Positions 30,948 through 41,334 of a DNA stretch of 64,000 nt are shown in pieces. The DNA comes from Hexactinellida sp. DTS-2022 (taxonomy: Eukaryota; Porifera; Hexactinellida). A program made the translations under genes and the position numbers. Under the pieces are notes generated by a model. That model was not told the DNA's origin. It was given only the letters and a program-made list of their open reading frames with translations, and made no database searches. The stretch covers positions 4,238,501 to 4,302,500 of the forward strand of contig JAPNXP010000012.1 in assembly GCA_028753945.1 (NCBI GenBank), written 5' to 3'. Numbering within the stretch: position 1 is the stretch's first letter; each line of letters starts with the position of its first letter.

Positions 30948-33900
30948 ATGACAGACCAGATAAGCGTGAGCAGCGGGAGTGGCGACGAGCTAGTGATCAC
31001 AGTCCCTCCCTCCGCCCCTCCCCTCATCCCCTGCGACTTCATGGAGCTGGCCTTCTCCGAGCAGATGCCCGGCATAACGTCCAGCGAGTGGGAGGAAGCG
31101 GTCCTGTTCCCCCCCTGGGATCCGGAGGACACAGACACGATCGAACCGGACGGTGCCCGCCCCCCCGGACCTGACTCCAGCTTCGAGGCGGACAGCGGGA
31201 GCGAGACGGAGTCGGAACAGGCGCCGGAGGACGACGATAACGAGTCTCTTGCGGACCGGGAGGACAAGAGTGCTTCCGACTCGGAGTTTTATGACCTGGC
31301 CGGACAGACCGCAGGGAGTACCATGGATGAGGGACAGACAGAGCAGACGAGTGCTCGCGTGGCGGCGCTAGAGCGAGAGAAGAGAGAGATCGAGCTGGCA
31401 TCCGAGGAGAGGGTCAAGAGATACCAGAGAGAGTCTGAGGAGCTGCAGACGGCCCTGTCTGCTCTCAGGAGTGAGAACGAACAGAGACACAAGTTGTCGT
31501 TGCTTTCTGAGACCGACCTGATATCCATGGTGCAGCGCAAGGACAGAGAGGTGAGCTTCCTGACTGAGGAAGTGGACAAGTACACCAAGCGCCTCTCAGA
31601 GCTCTCCAGTGCTAAGCTTTCCGAGCAGAGCCAGCTGGAGAAGGCCCTGAGAGAGGACGAGAGGCTGCGGCTGAGGGAGAGCGCCATGCGGCAGCAGAAG
31701 GAGTACGAGAGCAACCGGAGCGGGTGGCTGGAGGAGGAGCTGTCCAGGAAGAGCAAGGAGGCCATCGAGCTGAAGAGCAGTCTGCAGGAGCAGATAACCG
31801 CGCTGGAGGCGGAGGGGGGCAGCCACGCGAGACAGCTGGAGGAGGGCAGGCGCGAGCTCACCGCGGAAATAGAGGGCAAGGAGAAGCTGAGAGGGAGACT
31901 GGAGACCTGTCTCTCCGAGCTGGAGAGCAGCAGGGACGAGCGCTGTCTCAACGAGGACAGACACAGACAGGAGGTCCTGGGACAGAAGAAGCTGGCCGCT
32001 CTCTACAAGGAGTCGGCTGAGCAGAGCGAGGAGAAGGTACTTAATTAGTGTGTTGGAGCTAGCATTGAAATCAGCTGTGTTTAGGTTGCAGAGCTGCTGG
32101 TGCGAGCTGAGCAGCTGCAGCGAGCTGTGGCCGAGAGGGAGCAGTCCCTGCGGGAGACAGAGCTGCGGGTCTCGGAGGAGCGGAGCCAGCTGTCCGCTCT
32201 GAGAGACTCCCTGCAGTCCCGCGTGGCGGAGGTGGAGACCGAGCTGAGACACGCGAATGAGATGCTGGAGAAGGTGGGCGTGGGCCGGAGGGGGCTGTTC
32301 CAGTGCGAGGGGAAGACTGAGACCATAACTGAGATCTACAGCAAGTACGTGGAGGCCACCACGTACATACAGGACCTGGAGGAGGACAATGCTAGAATAA
32401 AACTTAACCTTGACACGTACAAGAACTCTGTTAACGAGAAGATCCCGCTCCTGCGGCGACAGAAGGAGGAGAACGACTATCTGAAGCGGGGCAGCAAGGA
32501 GCTGCAGGAACAGCTGCAGAGGACCAGCAGTCAGCTGGAGAAAGCCTCCTCCGAGTCGGAAATCTCTGTCCGTCGGTCCCGTTTCTTGGAGAGAGAGAAC
32601 CTGAAGCAGAGCAGCACGATCCGAGAGCTGAACACGCAGGTGTGCGTGCTGCTGCAGGAGTGCGAGCAGTGCCGCGGCGTGAGCATCTCCCTGCGGCTCC
32701 CGGAGGGAGACACAGAGGTCTCCAGCAGCAGCGAGGGGCGAGTCATCGCATTCCGCAGTCTGGAGGAGCTGCAGACGCGGAATGTGGAGCTGATGTCGCA
32801 CGCGAGAGAGGTGGAGTCGGAGCTGGAGCAGGCTAAGGGAGCGGGGCAGGACGAGAGGACGAGGGACACGCAGAAGAGAGTCGCCGAGCTGACACTGGTG
32901 GTGGAGCACGTGAAGGAGAGCAAGCGGCAGCAAACAGAGATGATCCAGAGCGTCATTCGCGACAGAGACAGGTACAAGTCTCTCCTCGCCCAGACCACGC
33001 CCCTCCCCGCGGAGATCTCCGCTCCTGAAGACGCCGGGGCCGAGCTGAGAGAGCTGCAGGAGTCCTTCGACAACCACAAGCGTCAGAGCGAGGAGATACG
33101 CAAACAGCTGATCAGTGAGCTGGGGGAGGTCACAGAGGCCAAGTCCCATCTGCAACTGGAGATAGACAGACTCGACTCTAAGCTAGAGTTCGCCTCAGAG
33201 CGCCAGGAGCTGCTGAAGAACTGGTACGAGTCTCAGAGGAGTGAGAGTCAATCTCTGAGAGAAAAGAACGATCACCTGTTGAAGCACGTGGCTGACCTCG
33301 AGCATAGTTCCCGCGAAATAATGCAGGAACAGTTCAAGACACGAGACAAGCTGTCGAGGATAGAATTCCAGAAAGAGAACCTGGAGCGGAAGAGCGAAGC
33401 TCTGAAGGCCTCCGAGGAGTGGTCCAAGAACCAGATAGAGATCCTGCTGAGAGAGAAGAACGAACAGAAGCTGCTCAAGGCCAACATAGAGCTGATTCAC
33501 AGCAGCCTGGAGAGATCCGAGCTGGAGACGAAGTCTCGCGCCAGTCAGCAGGCGGGGCTCCTGGAGGAGGAGCTCAAGCACACGCGCACACAGCTGGAGC
33601 AGAAGGACAAGCAGCACGAGCGCGTGGTGGGCGCGTGGGAGAGACAGGTGGACGAGCTCAAGACATCTCTCCACACCACTCACGAGACACACACACAGAG
33701 TCTGAATCTATCCAGCAACCAGTCTGACAAGATCCACGACCTGCAGAGCGTGGTGGCCTCGACACACAAGAAGCTGGAGCTGCGGGAGCGGGAGCTGGCC
33801 GAGGCCAGGGACTGCCTGCGCAAGGCGGAGAGCGGCGCCCTGGTGCTGGACCTGCAGGAGGAGAGCTCCCGGATGAAGCTGAGACTGGCAGAGCTGGAGC

Positions 33901-36900
33901 AAGCGGGGAAGGCTCTGCAGAGCAGAGTGAGTAAGGCCAACGAGCACATGGAGCACTACAAGAGCATCAGCGAAGCGGCCGAGCAGCAGATTAAGGAGAG
34001 CCTAGAGACCAGCGAGATATACAGGATAGACATGGAGGACAAGCTGGGGGAGGGCGAGGATAAGGAGGCGGGTCTGAGGGAGGAGCTGGCGGAGGTCGAG
34101 AGAGAGTGCAGTCAGCTGAGACAGTCCAACCAGCAGCTGGAGACTGCTCACGATGCCGACCTCACGAAGAGAGCGGTAGAGCTACAGTACACGAGGAATC
34201 TACTGAAGGAGGCCCAGGCCAACCTCGCCCTGCTCGAGGGGAAGGAGGCCATGGCGCGGGAAGACGTGCAGCTGCACGAGCAAGTGGCGCAGGAGACTCA
34301 GGATAAGTACGAGAGAGAAGTGATAGAGCACGGCAGGACTGTGGAGGGGCTGTGTCGCACTAAGGATGAGTTGTCAGCTACCAAAGCCAAACTACATGCT
34401 GCTGAACACCAAGCCACTGAGCATTTGTTCAAGCTTGAAGAGTGCAGAAAGAATTGGGAGGATTTGAGTGAGATCGGAGAGAATAGGCTCGAACAGCTTA
34501 CGAATCAGCTGACTGACGCACAGTCTCAGAACAAACTTCTCTTCTCCCAGCTGGAGAGTCTCAACGCGAAACTTCTCACTTTGCAATCAAGCAGAGACCC
34601 GACAGAAAGAGTTCCCTCTCCACACAGTATTCTTTCCGCAAGCGAATCTGAGGATCAGCTGCGAGAGCTGATTCGTCACATCCGGAGAGAGAAGGAGATC
34701 GTGGAGACCGAGTTCGAGCTGGCCGAGTCGGAGCGGAGTCGACTCTCCGAGTCTTGTCGCCGCTTCGAGAAGGAGCTGGAGGAAACGCAGACGGCTCTGG
34801 CCGGCGAGCAGGAGGCCCTGCGAGCGCAGGCGGATACTGTGGCGCAGCACTCGCAGCTGCTGGAGAAGGTGAACACGCTAAATCTCCTGCAGGAGAGCAA
34901 CAGGGTGCTCAGACAGGACAAGAACACATTCGAGAGCAAATGCTCCTCTCTTTCCACTCAGCTGAAAGAAAGAGTGGAGGAACTGTTCTCCGTTAAGGAG
35001 TCCAACAAGACTTTCTCCTCGCAGAAGGACACGCTACTGGCCGAGAAGACTGCCCTCAAAAACGAGCTGGCTCGGTGGCAGGGCAGAGTTAACCACCTAC
35101 TGGAGGTGTACGCCAAGATGGACCCGGAGGAATTCAGGGAGCTGCAGACGCTGAAAGAGGAGCACTTGTCCGAGATAGCCAGCCTCTCGGACAGTGTTAA
35201 GCAGATGGCAGAGGAGAGGAACGAGCAGAAGTACAGAATGAAACTGCTTGAGGATAAAGTCATTCAGCAGCAGTCAGAGAGTGAGACGTGTCTGGAGAGA
35301 CACGCGACCGACTTGAAAGCGATTAATGATAAATTGGTTGAGAAGGAGGAAGACCTGAAAACAAAGGCAGAGAATTGTAAGAAGTTCGCACAGGCAGCCA
35401 GGAACTGGAAGAATCGATTCGAAGAGAAGAACTCAAAGCTCCAAGAGATTGAGAAGAGCTTAAACGAACTGAAGGCTTCGAATATTCAAGAGAAGTCCCG
35501 CTCCGAGGAGGAGTGGCAGGAGCGCCAGCAGGAGCTGACGCTCCTGAACCAGGGATTGGAGGCTGACAAATCTTCTCTACAGGAACAGCTGAATGAAACC
35601 AAAGCAGCTCATGAAGAGAAATCCAGGAAAGTTGATCGAATGCAAGATGGACTCAAAAAGCTAAACATTAAAGTTCGCCAACAAACAAAAGCCCTTGAAG
35701 AGAAGGTTACCACGCTCAAAACTGAGAACGCACAACTCAAGACTGCTAACGCGGATAAGGAAGCGCAGCTGCAGGCTGTCAAGAACCAGCTGTCCTTGCT
35801 CGAGACTAAGCTAAAGCTGGAGTCCAGCAGTAAGGTCTCCAGCACCCAGCCCTCCACCTCCCCGGCTAGCATCGCTCCCAGCAGACTCGTGGCAGCTGTG
35901 AGGCCCAGCAAGCCCAACATCCCCGCTCTGCCCGTGGTCAACCCCATCTGCAGGGACCAAATATCTGTCTGCATTCCTCCGTTCATATCCTCTCTGGTGA
36001 CGTCATCAGCCCAGCCTTCCTCGAGCCTACCCTCTGCCCTGCAGATCGGAACTGAATGGGCCAAGTGCGCCCTTGTCGCGGGCAAGCAGGCCCCCAATAT
36101 CTTCAACCTCTCCCAGGTGCAGCAGGACCTGCTGGGGGTGACCACTCGCTCCGGCAGCAAGCGCAGGAGGGAGGAGGCGGAGACGCCCACCACCTCCACC
36201 TCAGACACGCAAGGCAAGAAGAACAAGCTGCTCACCACGCCCCCGCTAGACGCCCAGCTGCCTACTTCGCTGGAAGAGGGCACCAGTGTCATCGACAGCA
36301 GCACCGCCACCCCTCACTCCCCCAACTCCACCTACGGCACGCCCTCTCTGGTGATAGACGAGAGCTCCTCCTCCCACACGCAAGCGGTCCCCTCCTCGGA
36401 GGACCTGCTGCCCTCGGGCGTGTTCGGCGAGCTGTCCCCGCGCCCTGCCCCCGAGAGTCTCCTCCCGGACCAGTCCTCCTCGCCCCCTCGCCTGCTGCTG
36501 CCGCCCAGCTTCGAGCACTTCGGACTGGACGTTCTGGAGCAACAGGTCCCGAACACGCCCATCCTCGTCAATCGCAACACCCAGCTGGGACACACCATCC
36601 CCGGACATTCCTCCACGGGCCACTCCGTGCCCCCTGACAGCTCCGGCATCAACATCCCCTCGGACGAGGGACTCGCCAATGACCACGAGCTAGACTTTGG
36701 TCTGGACAATGACATAATCCAGGTCCGCAACTCCAGCCAGGAAGATAATCTCTACGGAGAGTTCCCCAGTCGGTCAGCTGACGTGTCCTCTCCCACTCGG
36801 GTCCTTCCCTTCAGCTCTAACGGAGACTCGCCCTCCTCCACGCCCGGGCCGCAGGTCTCCACCTCCACGCACAACCAGCTCCCGCTCTCGGCGCAGCAGG

Positions 36901-37484
36901 AGGTTACCCCGCCCGACCACGGCTTGCCGGAGACCTCGGAGGCGCCTCTCATTCACTTGCACTTCGAGACCGAGGAGCCGACCTCTGCCGCGGACGCCGT
37001 CCCCCCGTTCGACCTGGCGGACCCCAGCGAGGGCGTGACCTGCAGCGAGGTGCCGCAGGAGCTGGCGTACGATCAGCTGTCCTCCTCGGACGCGGAGCAG
37101 CTGGAGCGCGAGGAGCCCGCCACCGTCGTCAGCTCCGACGAGCTGGACAGCGGGGACGCGGACGACGAGGGCTACGAGCAGCGCGAGGCCCGGAAGGGCG
37201 GCTCCATAGAGTCGGTCTCGGACGGGGAGATAGATCAGCAGGAGATCGAGACAGGAGACCCTCCCGACGCTTCGCTGCCCGAGACCACAGGCAAGGCGAG
37301 CATAATACGAGAGCCGAGGATCGTCCCCATCACATGGGACGGCACGCCCATCGGGTTTGCTCCTACCAGTCAGTCCAAGGCGCCAAGGAGACCGACAGCT
37401 GTTCCTGGCAGCACCCTCCCTCCTGGGTCCAAGGGCACTGGACACAAGGGAAAGAAGTTTGTTCCCAAGCGTCCGCCCAAGTAA
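30948..37484 (+). CDS. TPR: nucleoprotein TPR (nuclear pore basket), 2 exons, 2162 aa
   Basis: Exons 30948-32036 and 32085-37484, separated by a 48-nt GT-AG intron in phase 0 (EEK|VAELL); total 2163 codons. Roughly residues 130-1270 are near-continuous coiled coil. The conserved Mlp/TPR core is recognisable: YSKYVEATTYIQDLEEDNAR, EKIPLLRRQKEENDYL, FLERENLKQSSTIRELNTQV, CVLLQECEQCRG and MIQSVIRDRDRYKSLLAQTT. The last roughly 850 residues are Ser/Pro/Glu-rich and disordered, with a basic NLS-like SGSKRRREEAETPTT...GKKNK and an Arg/Lys/Pro-rich tail (PITWDGTPIGF ... KKFVPKRPPK). Human TPR is 2363 aa. It forms nuclear basket filaments and has roles in mRNA export and spindle checkpoint. The first roughly 130 residues are acidic and unlike the human start. 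Coding GC is very high. TAF8 starts 244 bp downstream. Confidence 0.93.
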
Positions 37485-37630
37485 CTCATTCTTAGACTAA
37501 CTAGATACTTCTACTTAGGTCAGTACTTTCTTATTCATAATTTCTGTATTGTAGTAACTATTTGTTAATTTGCTCACTTGTGTGATACTGGCAATTCTCA
37601 ATTTTACCATGCTTGTGTCATTACAGACGT

Positions 37631-37636
37631 AATAAA
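37631..37636 (+). terminator. polyadenylation signal AATAAA for TPR
   Basis: AATAAA lies 147 bp after the TPR stop and 93 bp before the TAF8 ATG, in an AT-rich spacer. Confidence 0.55.
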
Positions 37637-37728
37637 TCTGAAATTTTGTACCTTCAGAGTTCAGAGAAGCTATGTTGGTAAGTAATATGGTGCATGCTAG
37701 ATTCAGTAAGCTCAAAGCTCCGCTCTAG

Positions 37729-38451
37729 ATGGCAGACTCGCACTTCGCGGCACTGTGCACCTGTGCCGCTGCTATTTGCCGCGCTGCTGGCTTCCAGAGG
37801 GTGCAGCCGGCCGCGCTCTCGCTGCTCACGCATCGCCTGCAGGCTCGCATCGAGGAGATCGGGGAGGCGGGGAAGAACCTGTCAGAGCACGCCAGACGCA
37901 CGGAACCGACTCTTCAGGACGTGTTGCTGGCGCTAAAGAAGTTCAACGTAGACTACACCACTCTGGTGTCTGTCCCTGCCCCCTACTCCCAGACACCCGA
38001 GCTGAAACAGGTTCCGCCCATCCCGGTCCCCAGGCCCCTGTCAATCGGAGTCAAACAGCCCCAGCCCCTCTCCGTCTCCTCCGACCTCCCTCCCTTCCCG
38101 GACCCGCACACCTACCTCTCCACGCCCGCGCAGCCCCGGGCCCCGCCCTCCTACCAGCAGCAACGCGCCAAGATGGCGGAGCAGCGGCGCCTGGGGGCGG
38201 AGAGTCTGGTGCGCTACTCGGCTCGGACCAGACAGCTGTGTCCCGTCCTGGGGTCCGATCCAGAGGACGAGGCGCTAGAGAACCTCTTCTTCCTCGCCGC
38301 TGCCCCCCTCCCGCACCCCCCGTACCTCTCAGCTCTCCTGTCCAAGAAATACACAGCGGCCAGCGCGAGCAGTCGCGCGAGAGACGCCAACACGGACAGC
38401 AATCCCTTCCTGAGAACTCCCAAGAGAATTAAACTCAAACTTACTTTGTGA
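37729..38451 (+). CDS. TAF8: TFIID subunit 8, 240 aa
   Basis: A single-exon gene. Residues 5-75 form a histone fold of the bromo-associated type (ALCTCAAAICRAAGFQRVQP, LLTHRLQARIEEIGEAGKNL, DVLLALKKFNVDYTTL). The TAF8 C-terminal signature DLPPFPDPHTYLSTP follows at about 120-135, then a helical RRLGAESLVRYSARTR and a basic TPKRIKLKL tail that may act as nuclear signal. TAF8 pairs with TAF10 through the histone fold and ties TAF2 to TFIID. Human TAF8 is 310 aa, so the disordered C-terminus is shorter here. The ATG is preceded directly by ctctag, which could be a trans-splice or cis-splice acceptor. The gene lies between TPR (244 bp) and FBXO21 (86 bp) on the same strand. Confidence 0.9.
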   Translation: MADSHFAALCTCAAAICRAAGFQRVQPAALSLLTHRLQARIEEIGEAGKNLSEHARRTEPTLQDVLLALKKFNVDYTTLVSVPAPYSQTPELKQVPPIPVPRPLSIGVKQPQPLSVSSDLPPFPDPHTYLSTPAQPRAPPSYQQQRAKMAEQRRLGAESLVRYSARTRQLCPVLGSDPEDEALENLFFLAAAPLPHPPYLSALLSKKYTAASASSRARDANTDSNPFLRTPKRIKLKLTL

Positions 38452-38472
38452 ATATCTTATTATATATTAAAT

Positions 38473-38478
38473 AATAAA
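38473..38478 (+). terminator. polyadenylation signal AATAAA for TAF8
   Basis: AATAAA sits 21 bp after the TAF8 stop codon and only 59 bp before the FBXO21 ATG. Confidence 0.65.
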
Positions 38479-38537
38479 GTAATAGCTTTTCAAATATTTA
38501 ATTTCTTGTCTCGCACTGTGTTTAGCATTAGCAAATA

Positions 38538-41165
38538 ATGGCAGAGAACTTAGCAGTTGGAGGGTGTCCCTTCACCAGTCTTCCCAACGAGGTGCTGGAG
38601 CTAGTTTTACAATCCGAGTTGATAGACCACGTCTCTCTCTCTCGACTCAGTCTCGTATGTCGCAGGCTCCATGCGCTTGTATTCTCAAATAAGATCTGGA
38701 GTATTCAAGTCAGAAGGAGGTTTGATGTCGTATCATTCATACAACTGTATTAATAAATACTAAGATTGTCATGTACAAATTGTATTATGCACATAATATA
38801 CTGTAGATGGAAGGTGTGGCGCAGTGTTGGAGGAGAAATTCGCTTTGGAAGAAATGATAGTTTGAATATAGCAGGCGAAGTAGAATGGAGGGACTTGTTT
38901 ATTAGGAGATTTCGCTGTGATCGAGCAGTCAACTCGTTTCTGGACGCGGTTGCAGACGATTACCTCCTTCTGGAGAAGGACAACGGTCTCGTGGATGATA
39001 GCAAGATAGAGGGTGCCATGGTTACCCTAATGGAGCATGGGTATGTAATGCAGACGCTGCGAGAAGTAAGTAATATAGTAAACCATTAGAGTTTATGTTT
39101 GCTATTCCAGATAATAATCTCAGTTAATAGATGATGGAGACTATGGTAGGAACATTTCTCACAGATTCTACGCTCCCAGTGTCTATGCTTACTTCAAACT
39201 GAAGCAACTAATGCTCTTTTTCTCGTCTGTGTTCGGAGAGGACTTATTATCCTTCTGCAAATCAATGGAGTCTATTTCTATATGGTTAGATCGCTGGATG
39301 AACCCACTTGACGATTTGGAATATTTCGACTATTCAATTGAGTTTGACCGGTTAGCAGACAGAGCCCGGCGTGGCTTGCGTAGCGGAGCTTCTCAGTGGG
39401 ATATTATAAGCGCTATTGACGAAGTTATGTTCAAGGAGGAGGGGTATAAGGTCAATGATAATTTCTATTCACATACGAACTCTTACTTGCATCATGTGAG
39501 TTAACTCGTTTTACAGAATAACCGAGTTTTAATGACTTCTCATAAATCAAATTCCTATTAGGTTATAAGAAGCAAACAAGGAATCTACATTACCTTGGCT
39601 GTAATTTTTCAAGCAATAGCCTCAAGACTTGGGTTGATTCTGTTTCCAGTTAGTTTTCCTGGCTCCTTTGCATTAGGCTATGAAGAGTACAACAATACAA
39701 CTGATGGTAATTCAATTCCGAGTAGAACACAGTTTATTACTTTTATAGAGGGAAACAAAGTTCGTAAATTATCAGACCAAGAGCTTAACTTTCCACAGTA
39801 TCTCATCAATCGAAGTTCATTTACAAATGTAAGATGTGGTGGCAACGTTCAATTGTTTCCAATTATTTACCTCTAAAATTTAGTTGTCATCTGTTCATAT
39901 TGTGACTACTCGGATGCTAGCTAACATTTCGCTAAATCTAATCAACAAAGAACCAAATGGAGGAGTCGACGAGCGTCTCTCCTTCATCAGAGCCACAGAA
40001 CTGCTTGTGAGAATCAACAAATCAATCGATAGAAGAATTCAACAGTCGCTATTTAATTCCTGTAACTTCCTCAATTACAATTTAGATAAGTACGCTATTA
40101 AGTTTAACGGAGAGAGGTCAGCTGTCGAAACTGTTCGGCATCTTAATAGAAGGGTGCATGAAACGGATGCGGAGAAACAGGTAACCGATTTCACTTAATT
40201 CTTTCTGTATACAAGTTTTGCTATTTTCACCCGATATAATATAAAGAAGCTACTTTTAACGAAACTACATGCAATGTAGTGGATATTTGAATATACGTCT
40301 ATTAATACAGTGGAACCCCGCGTATCGGGGCACCTCCGTCCAAGCGCTCAGCGCCCCGATACGAGGGAGTGCCCCGATATGCGGGCTTCTAAGTGAACTC
40401 CAATATGTTTGGTTAAAACAATTAAGTTAGCACCTCTACTAAAATCATACACATATAGTCAAAACCTAGAGTTAAGGCTGATATTTAAGCAGTACTACAC
40501 ATTACAATTTCACATTATACTTTACCGACACTAGGAGTCACAAATTAATGATATTCACGGAATTTTTTTTTGAAAAACTCCCTCGATAACCTCAGCACGA
40601 GTCTCTAGCGTGAGTGGGTGACGCTTAGCGGCCATTACAAAGAATACTAAGCTGCTCAAAAGTAAAAAGCATGTTACTCAAGAGAAAATCATCTTCGGTG
40701 GAGTGCCCCGATTAGTGAATGGCGCCCCGATACGCGGGGTTATTTTTAAAGGAAAAAAGCAAATTCCAAACCTACTGCCCCGATACGAGGAGTGCCCCGA
40801 TATGCGGGGTTCTACTGTAATTATTTTGCTAATATTATCTTACTGCTTAATAGGGATATCCCATTGGGTTAATCGTCCGGCTGAAAGATGCTCCTGACCT
40901 GATTGGTGTCGTGTATAAATGGAGACGAAGTTCTAGCCAATCACTTTCTTACTGTATTCTGTTGGATAATAAGGATACTGATCTGGAGTGTGCACATGAA
41001 GATTTAACCCCGGTATCCACTCCCCATTATAGACCTATTGTCAATGCTCTGATGGGGAAATACTTCTCTCAGTTCAACGGTCACTACTATCAGCCCATTA
41101 ACTTAATGCGGCAGATCTATCCTGATGATGAGGCAGCTATACAGGCTTTATTTCCTAACATATGA
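38538..41165 (+). CDS. FBXO21: F-box only protein 21, 6 exons, 562 aa
   Basis: Exons 38538-38719, 38807-39065, 39124-39495, 39562-39828, 39884-40180, 40854-41165; total 1689 nt, all junctions GT-AG and in phase. The protein has an N-terminal F-box (about 11-55: FTSLPNEVLELVLQSELIDH, LSRLSLVCRRLH, KIWSIQ). The middle is a SirB1/transglutaminase-core-2-like domain (FKEEGYKVND, NSYLHHVIRSKQGIYITLAV, SRLGLILFPVSFPGSF). The C-terminus is a YccV/HspQ-like domain (YPIGLIVRLKDAPDLIGVVY, CILLDNKD, AHEDLTPV). This domain order is unique to FBXO21, an SCF E3 ligase receptor (human 628 aa). The exon 1 donor (AGGAG|GTTTGA) is weak and was chosen by phase and by the resulting RRRWKVW junction. Intron 5 holds a 510-bp MITE. 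BAG6 starts 169 bp downstream. Confidence 0.9.
40308..40817. mobile_element. Tc1/mariner-type MITE, 510 bp, in FBXO21 intron 5
   Basis: Ends CAGTGGAACCCCGCGTATCG and the complement of CGATATGCGGGGTTCTACTG, flanked by TA (40306-40307, 40818-40819). Internal repeats of gccccgatacg. Its right end is 36 nt before exon 6. Confidence 0.88.
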
Positions 41166-41334
41166 TGCAATTTGTCGATCGCTTTGTTCTGAACAATAGT
41201 TTTTCGAGTATCTAATTTAGATAATAACAATTATTAATATCACACCCTTTGATTGAGATAATATGACAACTCTTCCCATTCTAGCGACTAGTTCAAATAC
41301 AGCTTCATTAGTAGGATAGTATTCTGCATTTCTA

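Noticed and set aside
31596-33155. A 519-codon minus-strand open frame opposite TPR
   Set aside because: A shadow of the GC-rich coiled-coil coding sequence: Leu-rich composition arises from Glu/Lys/Gln codons on the plus strand.
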